This document shows, one piece after another, positions 7,548 to 16,141 of a stretch of 20,658 nt of DNA. Position 1 is the stretch's first letter, and each line of letters opens with the position of its first letter. Source of the DNA: Prevotella sp. (GTDB lineage: Bacteria > Bacteroidota > Bacteroidia > Bacteroidales > Dysgonomonadaceae); contig JAISES010000229.1 in the NCBI GenBank assembly GCA_031263965.1, positions 1 through 20,658 of the forward strand, in the 5' to 3' direction. The notes beneath the pieces were generated by a model, which saw nothing but the letters and a program-made list of their open reading frames with translations, made no database searches and was not told the DNA's origin. Both the position numbers and the translations under genes were made by a program.

Positions 7548-8615
7548 ATGAAAAATATTAGCATAATAATGAGTTTGTTACTCCTGTTCACCATGTGTTC
7601 GGACGAGCAACAACAAGTAGACGCCCGGCTGGACGGTTTGGATATAGAATTCAGCCATGTCGATCCGAGGACTATGGAGGTAGTTAAAAATACATTCAGT
7701 CAATCATATCTCGAAGCCGAGAACGATATCGTCAATATTACGATAGAATCTAAAAACAAGAAAATAAAGAAAGTAGATATAGTATCCACAGTAGGGCAGA
7801 ATGTCTTGGAAACGATTGAGGGGAAGGACAAGGTTAATTTCACCATACCGTTCAACGACCTGAAAGTAAGTCTGGGACAACGTGATGATATACGTTTCCA
7901 CATCTACTTCGATGACGAAACAAGTGATTTTAATTATCCTTCGATAAAGAGCTATACTTTCTCAGCCGGCAGTTATCTGGAACCATTGGTACATATCAGG
8001 AAGCAGGATGGAACAGAAGTCCCTCTTACAGCCAAAGAATTTGATATTACCAGATTCTATATTGATGACAGCAAAGGTGTTACCGCAGAATTTGAAGGAG
8101 GAAAACCATCATTCCTGCGTATCGATCCAGTCACCGGTATTGATTTTATACGAAAAAGTAATTTCTCCGTAACATTCTGGCTGAAAATGACAGAAGATTA
8201 TACAAACGACCCAGCATTGATTTCAACTCAGGACTGGTCAAATAAGAACAGTAACGGATTTACTATCACTCCCCGCCGCGACCGCGGGCTGGCTATGACA
8301 TTTGGCCGCGGTTATTCGAAAATAGCATTAGAAAACAGCAGACCGTATATACAACATGGAGAATGGGTTTTTATTTCGGCTGTAGTAGACCGTGCCGGAT
8401 TAGCGAAATTATATCAGAACGCCGAAAAAATAGAAGAGAAGAGCATCTCTGCGGCCTCAACTGTGGATCTTATCGGCGATGCGCAGATAACGATAAATCA
8501 AGATGCGAAAGGCGCTTTCAAAGACAGGCCCCATAGTGAATATTCCCAGATTTTCTTTTACGATTATCTGCTGACAGATGAACAGGTGAAAGAAATATAT
8601 GACAACACCAAATAA
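7548..8615 (+). CDS. LamG/concanavalin-like surface lipoprotein, probable glycan-binding protein
   Basis: The product has 355 residues. A short signal peptide ends in FTMC17, and Cys17 is followed by Ser-Asp-Glu, the kind of acidic tag that directs Bacteroidota lipoproteins to the cell surface. Residues about 30-145 look like a beta-sandwich of a kind often found N-terminal in such proteins (no family named with certainty). Residues about 165-353 fit a LamG-like jelly roll: FSVTFWLKM, the GEWVFISAVVDRAG strand and the closing QIFFYDYLLTDEQVKEIY, the last being a frequent end of this fold. It lies 24 bases after susD. By position (third after SusC and SusD) it is a good candidate for the surface glycan-binding protein of the locus. 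No catalytic residues of a hydrolase are evident. Confidence 0.75.
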   Translation: MKNISIIMSLLLLFTMCSDEQQQVDARLDGLDIEFSHVDPRTMEVVKNTFSQSYLEAENDIVNITIESKNKKIKKVDIVSTVGQNVLETIEGKDKVNFTIPFNDLKVSLGQRDDIRFHIYFDDETSDFNYPSIKSYTFSAGSYLEPLVHIRKQDGTEVPLTAKEFDITRFYIDDSKGVTAEFEGGKPSFLRIDPVTGIDFIRKSNFSVTFWLKMTEDYTNDPALISTQDWSNKNSNGFTITPRRDRGLAMTFGRGYSKIALENSRPYIQHGEWVFISAVVDRAGLAKLYQNAEKIEEKSISAASTVDLIGDAQITINQDAKGAFKDRPHSEYSQIFFYDYLLTDEQVKEIYDNTK

Positions 8616-8641
8616 TAAAGAAATCTATAAATAATAATATA

Positions 8642-10855
8642 ATGAAACACAAGATATTGTTTTTAATAACAGCAAGCTTCCTTATTTTCGTATCATGTAA
8701 AGATTCGGATGATGGCATTGAGCCTGAAAAACCAAAAGCCCCCGAATCGTTGGTGGGAGATTATTTTTTGTCGGGAATAGTAAATACCGGCAACCGGAAT
8801 ACTACAGTAATCGATGATATGGAATCGTACATATCCTTTAATGATGATTATACAGGAACTCTCCATGATGCGGAAGAATCTGTAAGCAGCAAATTTTCAT
8901 GGAATGGAACAAAAGAATCATTATATGCTGGTATCGATGGAGTAGAACAACTATTGAAAGTAGAAGACAAAGAATATAAAAACATTCCATATAGCAAGCT
9001 GATCGTAAAGCGTACTGTAGAAGATGCATCATATGACTATATCTACATAAAAGCCAATAAGACAGAGGCATCTGCGGAATGGAAAAGATTTACGCAATAT
9101 GATGTGGTCGACAAGACCGTTACTGCCATGAACAATGCCGGAATGGTTGCCGAAGTACAGACAATGACAGGACGTACAGACCTGTTATTCAACTATGGAA
9201 GGAAATTAAACGATGGAAGTATGGATTGGTTTATTGTAGAAGATTTCGGACAAGGCAAAAACCCTGCTGTCAGTCTGACTGATGATGATAAAGTTATTGT
9301 ACTTTTCACTCCCCACGACAAGGAAGAAGGAATAAGTTGCAGGGTCGGAGACTATGACAAAAATACCAAAATGATGACATGGAAAGCGGTTTCGGAACTT
9401 GACCCAAAAGGCAGGAATCCATCTGTGTCATTAGGAAGTCCATCTGCAAAAGCAGGTACATATCCATCTGTAATTATGGCTTATGAAGGAGAGAACGGGA
9501 ATATCGTCAGCCGGATAGGACTTATCGATCTTTATTTTCCTCAGGCAAGATCACTTACCGCCCCCATCGAAGTAACGGCCATGGGTAAAAACCCGAGTAT
9601 AGCAATAGCCTCTGAATATACTGATGCAACCGCCGTCATTACTTATACAACCGAAAAGAATAATATCTCGTATGCTGTTGCCACAGGCCTGATAGGATCT
9701 AATAATAACAAAATTACGTGGGGAACCGGCAAGCTGTTCGGAGAAGGGCTATTCCCTGCTATCTCACTGAACAACCGTGAAGAAGTCATTCTTTCTTACA
9801 AAGCTCCGGAGTTACCCATCCTTATGTATAGCCTTGGAAAATTGAAGATAAGTGATAACTCCATATCGTTTACAAAAGAAGATCAATATGGAGCAGGGAA
9901 AAGATATTCAATATCTGTAAATAATATGGGCGATGTACTCGAAGTTCGCCGGAATAAAGGTATGCAATGGTATTATAGTAGTAATCTTACCGGCCAGGCC
10001 AGAAACTGGATGAGTAAGATCGACGGCAATACGCTATTAAGCAGCCTCACGATTCCCGGCACACACGATTCGGCTGCACGTTACGGCAGCGGATCGTACA
10101 AATGCCAGTTTATGTCTATAAATGAGCAGTTATATGCGGGCGTCCGCTTCTTTGACATCAGGCTTATTTATGAAAATGACGAACTAATGGCCTATCATGG
10201 CGAAACTACGTCAGGAAAACAATATATAACCCTGGCAGAGATATGCCGGAATATTACAGACTTTACCAAAGCCTGTCCGGGTGAAGCATTCATAGTATGT
10301 CTCAAAAACGAGAAAGCTTTTAAAGATGCGAACGATTTGCAGGCTTTCAATAAAGCTGTGAAGGATCAGGTAGAATTACAGTCTTACAGATGGTATACCG
10401 GAGAATCGGTAAAAGGGCTGAAGCTGGGAGATGTAAGAGATAAAATGATCTTATTAAGACGTTATGACGCAACAGAAAAATTTGCGACCGATGTTACAGC
10501 TTGGCGGGACGACAAATCGTTCACAATAAGTGATTACATACATGTACAGGACGAATACAATGTAAAGGTTGCAGAGGTAGCAAGCATAAAGTGGCCTCTT
10601 GTGGAAAATATGCTGAAAGAAGCCTCCGGGGGTAAAGATGATGAATATTATATCAACTTTACCAGTGGTACAGGAGGTATTACTCCTTATCCTGTGCATG
10701 TGGCGCAAGGTAACGGAACCACTATACCGAAAGGCCTCATTGATTTTCTGGGTGATTATCTGAATACCGGCAAAAATAAGAGAAGATTCGGTATCGTTGT
10801 TATGGACTTTCCTACCTATGGGATAATAGATAATCTGATAGAGTCTAATAATTAG
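8642..10855 (+). CDS. Lipoprotein with beta-propeller-like repeats and a phosphatidylinositol-specific phospholipase C domain
   Basis: The product has 737 residues. The signal peptide ends in FVSC19 and is followed by KDSDD, an acidic tag suggesting surface export. Residues about 36-150 may be a small beta-barrel domain. Residues about 150-455 carry repeats of roughly 50 residues marked by GKNPAVSL (205-212), GRNPSVSL (257-264), TYPSVIMA (273-280), GKNPSIAI (315-322) and GLFPAISL (369-376), the pattern of beta-propeller repeats seen beside PLC domains elsewhere. Residues about 456-737 are the PI-PLC X-like domain: IPGTHDS with His475, FFDIR near 503-507, MAYHG with His519, and MDFP near 721. 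His475 and His519 match the two catalytic histidines. The family cleaves phosphatidylinositol or GPI anchors. It ends the susC operon; a terminator follows directly. Confidence 0.88.
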   Translation: MKHKILFLITASFLIFVSCKDSDDGIEPEKPKAPESLVGDYFLSGIVNTGNRNTTVIDDMESYISFNDDYTGTLHDAEESVSSKFSWNGTKESLYAGIDGVEQLLKVEDKEYKNIPYSKLIVKRTVEDASYDYIYIKANKTEASAEWKRFTQYDVVDKTVTAMNNAGMVAEVQTMTGRTDLLFNYGRKLNDGSMDWFIVEDFGQGKNPAVSLTDDDKVIVLFTPHDKEEGISCRVGDYDKNTKMMTWKAVSELDPKGRNPSVSLGSPSAKAGTYPSVIMAYEGENGNIVSRIGLIDLYFPQARSLTAPIEVTAMGKNPSIAIASEYTDATAVITYTTEKNNISYAVATGLIGSNNNKITWGTGKLFGEGLFPAISLNNREEVILSYKAPELPILMYSLGKLKISDNSISFTKEDQYGAGKRYSISVNNMGDVLEVRRNKGMQWYYSSNLTGQARNWMSKIDGNTLLSSLTIPGTHDSAARYGSGSYKCQFMSINEQLYAGVRFFDIRLIYENDELMAYHGETTSGKQYITLAEICRNITDFTKACPGEAFIVCLKNEKAFKDANDLQAFNKAVKDQVELQSYRWYTGESVKGLKLGDVRDKMILLRRYDATEKFATDVTAWRDDKSFTISDYIHVQDEYNVKVAEVASIKWPLVENMLKEASGGKDDEYYINFTSGTGGITPYPVHVAQGNGTTIPKGLIDFLGDYLNTGKNKRRFGIVVMDFPTYGIIDNLIESNN

Positions 10856-10866
10856 AATAACAAAAC

Positions 10867-10915
10867 ATTGAGGCTGTTATCAAAGAGGGTTGAGGAACAG
10901 CCTCAATATTTTATC
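10867..10915 (+). terminator. Hairpin terminator after the PI-PLC gene
   Basis: ATTGAGGCTGTT (10867-10878) pairs perfectly over 12 bases with AACAGCCTCAAT (10896-10907) across a 17-base loop, followed by ATTTTATC. It lies 11 bases after the PI-PLC stop and so ends the susC-susD-LamG-PLC unit. It also argues against any start of the next gene before about 10908. Confidence 0.8.
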
Positions 10916-10985
10916 GTTCTACCGGTCATTGGTCATTATTTATTACAGATGCGGGTTTTGCTCTGCTTATTATGTTATGTCAAAA

Positions 10986-13913
10986 ATGAAAAAGATAATA
11001 TTCGCCATTCTCATTATAACTTTGGCAGGTTGTTCTTCAACTACGAAGAATCCGGTTGATTATGTCGATCCATTTATCGGAACAGGGTTTCACGGACATA
11101 CATACCCCGGGCCCACTACTCCTTACGGGGCTGTACAGCTCAGTCCCGATACAAGAACAGGAGACTGGGACGCATGCTCCGGATATCATTACGGCGACAG
11201 CACAATAATTGGTTTCTCTCATACGCATCTGAGCGGTACAGGTTGTGCCGACTTGGGTGACATCTTATTTCATCCTACCACAAAAGATATAAAATTAATT
11301 CCGGAAGGTTATATTTTCGAACCTTCGGCTTTTTCCCATTCCGACGAAAAAGCATCGGCAGGATATTATTCCGTCTATTTTAAAGGAGAAGATATAAAAG
11401 CCGAACTGACAGCTACAAAATATGCAGGTGTCCACAGATACACCTTTGGCAAAGGCAAAAACGCCAGAATTATAGTCGATCATTCCCATCTGTTGGCAGA
11501 AGAAGTGATCGATATGGCCGGTTTTAAAGTTACCGGAAAGAATGAACTCTCCGGTATGCGCCGCACACAGGGTTGGGTAACAGATCAATATGTTTATTTT
11601 GTTGCCGTATTTTCCAAAGATTTCGAGAATACTCAATTAGTTAATAATGGCAAATTAGTAGAGGCTGAGGACAGAACCGAAGGAGGAAACTTACAAATAA
11701 TCCTTGATTTCGGACAATCGGACGGAATACCCATCGTTGCCAAAGTCGGTATTTCTATTGTGAGTGAAGAAAATGCCCGTCTCAATCTGGATAATGATGT
11801 TAAAGACTTCGATTTCGACCGGATACATCAGTTTGCCCGGAATATATGGGAGGAAGCTTTAGCCGGTATTACCGTGGCGGGAGGAACCGAAGCTCAATTA
11901 AAGAATTTCTATACCGCACTTTACCATACCAAGATCGTTCCAAATACAGTGAGTGATATAAACGGCGAATACAGGCTGCATAATATGGAAATAGCCAAAG
12001 TAAATGAAGGGAAACGTTATTCTACATTCTCCCTTTGGGATACTTTCAGAGCCTGGCATCCGCTAATGACGCTTACCTGTCATGAGATGGTGAACGAAAT
12101 GATAAACTCATTGCTGGAAATGTATAAGTACAGCGACAGGAAGGAACTTCCTGTATGGCCTTTATCAGCGGGTGAAACAGGTACTATGATCGGTTATCAC
12201 TCCGTATCGGTGATAGGAGACGCATATTTGAAGGGAATCAGGGGATATGATGTAGAACAGGCTTATGAAGCGATGAAGCATTCGTCCAATATAAACAAAA
12301 AAGGTTCTGATTACTATGTCAAATACGGATATATCCCTTCAAACATCAAAAGAGAATCTGTTTCGTGTCTGCTCGAATATGCCTATGACGACTGGGTAAT
12401 AGCCCGTATGGCAAAAGATCTGGGCAGGGAGGATGATTATAATGAGTATATTAAGCGGGCACAAAACTATATAAATGTATTCGATGGGGATACCGGATTT
12501 TTCAGAGGAAAACAACTGGATGGCAACTGGGAATCCGATTTTAATGAATTTGCCCCCGGAGGAGCATATACCGAAGCTACAGCATGGCAATACCGTTTCT
12601 TTGTTCCGCACGATGTGAACGGACTGATACAACTGTTTGGCGGCACGGAGGCATTTACAAAAGAACTGGACAGACTATTCTCTACAGAATCGGATATCGA
12701 TGGTAAGATGGCCGATATAACAGGCCTTATAGGCCAGTATGCTCATGGAAACGAACCGAGCCACCATATGGCATATCTTTACAATTATGTAGGTCAACCA
12801 TGGAAAACGCAGAAAATGACGCGCCGCCTGCTTGATAAAATGTATCAGCCTGTACCGGAAGGTATAACAGGGAATGAAGACTGCGGGCAAATGTCAGCCT
12901 GGTATATATTCTCCAGTTTGGGAATGTATCCGGTAGCGCCCGGATCTAACGAGTTTGTTCTTACCGCACCTCTCTTTGAAACTGCTGCCATAAAGCTGGC
13001 AAACGGGAAGATGTTGACGATCAAAGCAAATAATCCCGGGAAAAACATCTATATTAATAAAGTGATTTTTAATGAGAAGGAAATAGGAAAGAATTTCATT
13101 ACATATGAGCAGATTATGCAGGGAGGCGTCCTGAATTTTGAACTTTCTCCTGTGGCCAACAAAAACAGGGGAACACATGAAGCTGAGTATCCTTATTCTA
13201 TGACTTCCGGTAAAGTGGTATCCATACCCTATACTACCAGTTATCTGAATTTATTCGATAATGAGATAGAAGTGAACCTGGCGACTGCCACAGACGGCGC
13301 CGAAATATATTATATGCTTGATGGTTCTGTTCCCGACAGAAAATCGATGAAATATGACAAACCGTTTAAAGTCACAGGTACAAACACAATAAAGGCTATT
13401 GCATACAGAGAAGGATATACCGACAGTAGGATCTTTGAAATAAAAGCGACTAAGGCAACATATAAAAAACCGGTAAATATAAAGGGTTTAGAAAATGGTG
13501 TTAACTTTGCATATAGTGAAGGTTGTTTCCGGAGTGTAAATGACCTTCTGGGTGCTAAAGTCATGGAAAGAGGAAAAATGCCTGCCCCCGACATAAAAGG
13601 AGTAAAGCAAAACGATCATTTCGGATATATTTATACCGGATATATCTATGCGCCGAAAGATGGAGTATACGGTTTCCTCACGCAGTCCGACGATGGTAGC
13701 ATTCTATACATTGCAGGAGAAAAAGTAGTGGATAATGATGGCTCGCACGCTGCCGTTAGCGCCACCGGAGAAATTGCCCTGAAAAAAGGGTATTACCCTT
13801 TCCGTCTCCTGTATTTTGAAGATTATGAAGGTGAATTCCTTGCTTGGAAATGGAGATTGCCGAATGAAAAAAAATTCGGGAATATACCTGAAAAGAATTT
13901 ATTTATCAGATAA
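10986..13913 (+). CDS. GH92-family alpha-mannosidase with chitobiase-C-like and PA14 modules (lipoprotein)
   Basis: The product has 975 residues. The signal peptide ends in LAGC16 with no acidic tag (SSTTKNP), which suggests a periplasm-facing lipoprotein. The GH92 core spans about 22-740 and shows the family blocks YVDPFIGTG, GHTYPGP, FSLWDTFRAWHP, YAHGNEPSHHMAYLYNYVGQPW and GNEDCGQMSAWYIFSSLG. GH92 enzymes are calcium-dependent exo-alpha-mannosidases, mostly alpha-1,2-, acting on N-glycans and mannans. Residues about 744-828 resemble the chitobiase/hexosaminidase C-terminal fold (AEIYYMLDGSVPD), and 829-975 a PA14 carbohydrate-binding module (TGYIYAPKDGVYGFLTQSDDGS). The open frame reaches back to 10890, inside the terminator, so I use ATG 10986; ATG 10977 is an alternative. 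The linkage preference is not proven by sequence. Confidence 0.94.
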   Translation: MKKIIFAILIITLAGCSSTTKNPVDYVDPFIGTGFHGHTYPGPTTPYGAVQLSPDTRTGDWDACSGYHYGDSTIIGFSHTHLSGTGCADLGDILFHPTTKDIKLIPEGYIFEPSAFSHSDEKASAGYYSVYFKGEDIKAELTATKYAGVHRYTFGKGKNARIIVDHSHLLAEEVIDMAGFKVTGKNELSGMRRTQGWVTDQYVYFVAVFSKDFENTQLVNNGKLVEAEDRTEGGNLQIILDFGQSDGIPIVAKVGISIVSEENARLNLDNDVKDFDFDRIHQFARNIWEEALAGITVAGGTEAQLKNFYTALYHTKIVPNTVSDINGEYRLHNMEIAKVNEGKRYSTFSLWDTFRAWHPLMTLTCHEMVNEMINSLLEMYKYSDRKELPVWPLSAGETGTMIGYHSVSVIGDAYLKGIRGYDVEQAYEAMKHSSNINKKGSDYYVKYGYIPSNIKRESVSCLLEYAYDDWVIARMAKDLGREDDYNEYIKRAQNYINVFDGDTGFFRGKQLDGNWESDFNEFAPGGAYTEATAWQYRFFVPHDVNGLIQLFGGTEAFTKELDRLFSTESDIDGKMADITGLIGQYAHGNEPSHHMAYLYNYVGQPWKTQKMTRRLLDKMYQPVPEGITGNEDCGQMSAWYIFSSLGMYPVAPGSNEFVLTAPLFETAAIKLANGKMLTIKANNPGKNIYINKVIFNEKEIGKNFITYEQIMQGGVLNFELSPVANKNRGTHEAEYPYSMTSGKVVSIPYTTSYLNLFDNEIEVNLATATDGAEIYYMLDGSVPDRKSMKYDKPFKVTGTNTIKAIAYREGYTDSRIFEIKATKATYKKPVNIKGLENGVNFAYSEGCFRSVNDLLGAKVMERGKMPAPDIKGVKQNDHFGYIYTGYIYAPKDGVYGFLTQSDDGSILYIAGEKVVDNDGSHAAVSATGEIALKKGYYPFRLLYFEDYEGEFLAWKWRLPNEKKFGNIPEKNLFIR

Positions 13914-13920
13914 AATCATC

Positions 13921-15900
13921 ATGAAAAAGAACATATACAGTTTCCTATTCTTACTAATCCTCTCCTTTTGCAAATTGCAACTTGCCGCACAAGAAAGGAT
14001 ATTGATACATTCTCACAACGATCATCATAAAAGGGTTCCATTCTATCAGGCTTATGCTCAGCAAATAGCTTCGATAGGCATAGATGTATCCGATCAGGGA
14101 GGAGAACTGGTGCTGTCGAAAGCCGAATCAGGATCATCTTCGGTCCGGTCCTTTCATGAGACGTATATTTCACCCATTGTCAACCTCTTTGAACAAAACA
14201 ATGGAAAACTCTGGAAAGATTCGGATTACACTCTGACTCTCCTGATAAACCTCAAAACTCCGGCTCTCCCGACGCTCGGTAAGTTGAAGGTAATGCTTGA
14301 AAGTCATCCGGAGGTATTCAATCCTGAGAATAATCCTATGGCGGTTAAGGTCGTTGTATCAGGCGAAAAGCCTGAATCGAAAGATTTTGCAGGATATGCT
14401 CCATATATTACATTCGATGGAGACAGGTTGGATTATACAGAGAAAGAATTAGAACATATATCCGTAATAAGCTTCCCTCTCCGGAAATATACCGACTGGA
14501 ACGGTAAAGGAATGTTTAAGAAAGATCAACTGAATACCGTTTCGGAACTGATAGAAAGCGTGCACGTCCTAAAAAAGCCTATCCGCTTTTACTCTGCTCC
14601 CGATGGAGTAAATGCATGGAATATGCTTCATAACATGGGTGTAGACTACATTAGCACTACTAAGCCCGAATTGTGTAGTGATTTTTTCCATCATTTTGCC
14701 AATAAGAATTACAGTATTAATGGAAATCCTGACGAGGTGTCTGCTGAAATAAGCCGCTACGAAAAACTGGATAAAACGACTATCGGATTTCAGGGGTTTA
14801 ACAATAAGCTCCTTCAATTGAGCAAAGGCATCGACGTTTATAAACCAACCTATAAACCGGATGGGGTAAAAAAGCGGATAAAGAATATTATTTTACTGAT
14901 AGGCGATGGTACAGGCAGCAATCAGCTACAGGCAGCGGCTACAGTCAACAATCCGGGATATATAAACGGAATGGGGCTTACTATCTTCAATATGAAGTAT
15001 ACCGGTTTTCAGAATACAAGCGCCCAGGATTCATATACGACCGATTCGGCAGCAGGCGGTAGCGCGCTGGCAACAGGGGAATTGCATGACAACAGGCATA
15101 TCAGTATGAGCAATACAGGGGAACCATACCCTTCTTTCACCGATTATATGTATAATTACGGTTATGCTTGCGGTGTCATTACCCTTGGAAATCTGGCGGA
15201 TGCAACTCCGGCTGCATATTACGGACATTCTACCGAGAGGGATAATTCTGATGAGATAACCGGTTATTTGTTGGACGGCAAGCTTACATTACTCAATGGA
15301 GCCGGAATGCAAGTGTTTACCAAAAGAAACGATAAAAAAGATATTCTGAGTGAATTAGAAAAACAATACAGGATATCAACAACTATAGACGATATCAATG
15401 CCGATAACCGGAAAGTAATCTGCATAGATGAGCGGATGGACCTGGCAGCATCCGAAAAAACGCTCTCATTACTGGCACAGGCAACCAGACAAGGCATTGA
15501 AAAACTGGCAAAAATAAATAAAAAAGGATTCTTCCTGATGGTGGAAGGGGCGAAAATAGACTATGCAGGCCATGCCAATTCATTGCCGGGAGTAGTTGTC
15601 GAGACTTTGAGTTTCGACCTTGCAGTTGCAGAGGCCCTGAAGTTTGCCGATACAGATAGGGAAACGCTTGTAATTGTTACCGGTGACCACGAAACAGGGG
15701 GACTTACTTTTGTCGATGGTGATTCCAATACGGGACATATAACCGCCCGTTTCGGTACAGATGACCATACGGCAATGATGTTGCCCATATTTGCTTATGG
15801 GCCTGGAGCATACGAATTTACAGGAGTCTATAAGAATACAGAAATATTTCATAAGATGAAACGTCTGATGGGATTTAAAGATATTAAACTCAAAAAGTAA
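13921..15900 (+). CDS. Alkaline phosphatase with an N-terminal phosphodiesterase-like domain
   Basis: The product has 659 residues. The start at 13921 begins a signal peptide (cleavage likely after LQLAAQ, near residue 24), and the gene follows the GH92 stop by 7 bases, so the two are cotranscribed. Residues about 26-300 resemble a glycerophosphodiester-phosphodiesterase/PLC-like barrel, opening IHSHNDHHKRVPF. Its usual Glu-x-Asp becomes Gly53-Ile-Asp55 and the later His appears lost (LVLSKAE), so this part may be inactive. Residues about 320-650 are an alkaline phosphatase: GDGTG with Asp329, nucleophile Ser376 in TTDSAAGGSALATG, EGAKIDYAGH (Glu542, Asp547, His551), GDHETGG (Asp589, His590) and His616. 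It would remove phosphate from monoesters in the periplasm, here plausibly from a phosphorylated glycan. Confidence 0.92.
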   Translation: MKKNIYSFLFLLILSFCKLQLAAQERILIHSHNDHHKRVPFYQAYAQQIASIGIDVSDQGGELVLSKAESGSSSVRSFHETYISPIVNLFEQNNGKLWKDSDYTLTLLINLKTPALPTLGKLKVMLESHPEVFNPENNPMAVKVVVSGEKPESKDFAGYAPYITFDGDRLDYTEKELEHISVISFPLRKYTDWNGKGMFKKDQLNTVSELIESVHVLKKPIRFYSAPDGVNAWNMLHNMGVDYISTTKPELCSDFFHHFANKNYSINGNPDEVSAEISRYEKLDKTTIGFQGFNNKLLQLSKGIDVYKPTYKPDGVKKRIKNIILLIGDGTGSNQLQAAATVNNPGYINGMGLTIFNMKYTGFQNTSAQDSYTTDSAAGGSALATGELHDNRHISMSNTGEPYPSFTDYMYNYGYACGVITLGNLADATPAAYYGHSTERDNSDEITGYLLDGKLTLLNGAGMQVFTKRNDKKDILSELEKQYRISTTIDDINADNRKVICIDERMDLAASEKTLSLLAQATRQGIEKLAKINKKGFFLMVEGAKIDYAGHANSLPGVVVETLSFDLAVAEALKFADTDRETLVIVTGDHETGGLTFVDGDSNTGHITARFGTDDHTAMMLPIFAYGPGAYEFTGVYKNTEIFHKMKRLMGFKDIKLKK

Positions 15901-15968
15901 ATAGTTTATATTTCAGGATATGGCTCCGCCGATTTTTAATTCAAGATTATATATATCAACAAATTATG

Positions 15969-15986
15969 AATGTGCCAATGTGCCAA
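15969..15986 (+). repeat. Short tandem repeat, 8-base unit
   Basis: AATGTGCC occurs twice back to back and is followed by AA, in the gap between the phosphatase and the GH63-like gene. Confidence 0.7.
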
Positions 15987-16080
15987 CGACAGAAACCGGA
16001 TAACTGTATAAAAGTTTGTTACTTTTTAGTTAAAAACGAAAAAATGAAAAAAATGAAGAATGAAAAATAACTTATAACTA

Positions 16081-16097
16081 TGTTGACTGTTGACTGT
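16081..16097 (+). repeat. Short tandem repeat, 7-base unit
   Basis: TGTTGAC occurs twice back to back plus TGT, 45 bases before the ATG of the GH63-like gene. With the 8-base repeat upstream it marks this 241-base gap as low-complexity, slippage-prone DNA. No clear TAnnTTTG promoter box is seen in the gap. Confidence 0.7.
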
Positions 16098-16141
16098 ATA
16101 GGTTACATGATTGATGAATAAAATTGAACAGAATAAAATAG

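Noticed and set aside
10890..10985. Longer GH92 N terminus from the ATG at 10890
   Set aside because: It would begin within the terminator loop and place 32 extra residues before a clean lipoprotein signal peptide.
10868..11059. Plus-strand open frame of 63 codons before and into the GH92 gene
   Set aside because: It starts inside the terminator hairpin and overlaps the GH92 start in another frame; the peptide has no recognisable features.
13816..13920. Longer phosphatase N terminus from the ATG at 13816
   Set aside because: It would overlap the end of the GH92 gene and bury a standard signal peptide that starts exactly at 13921.
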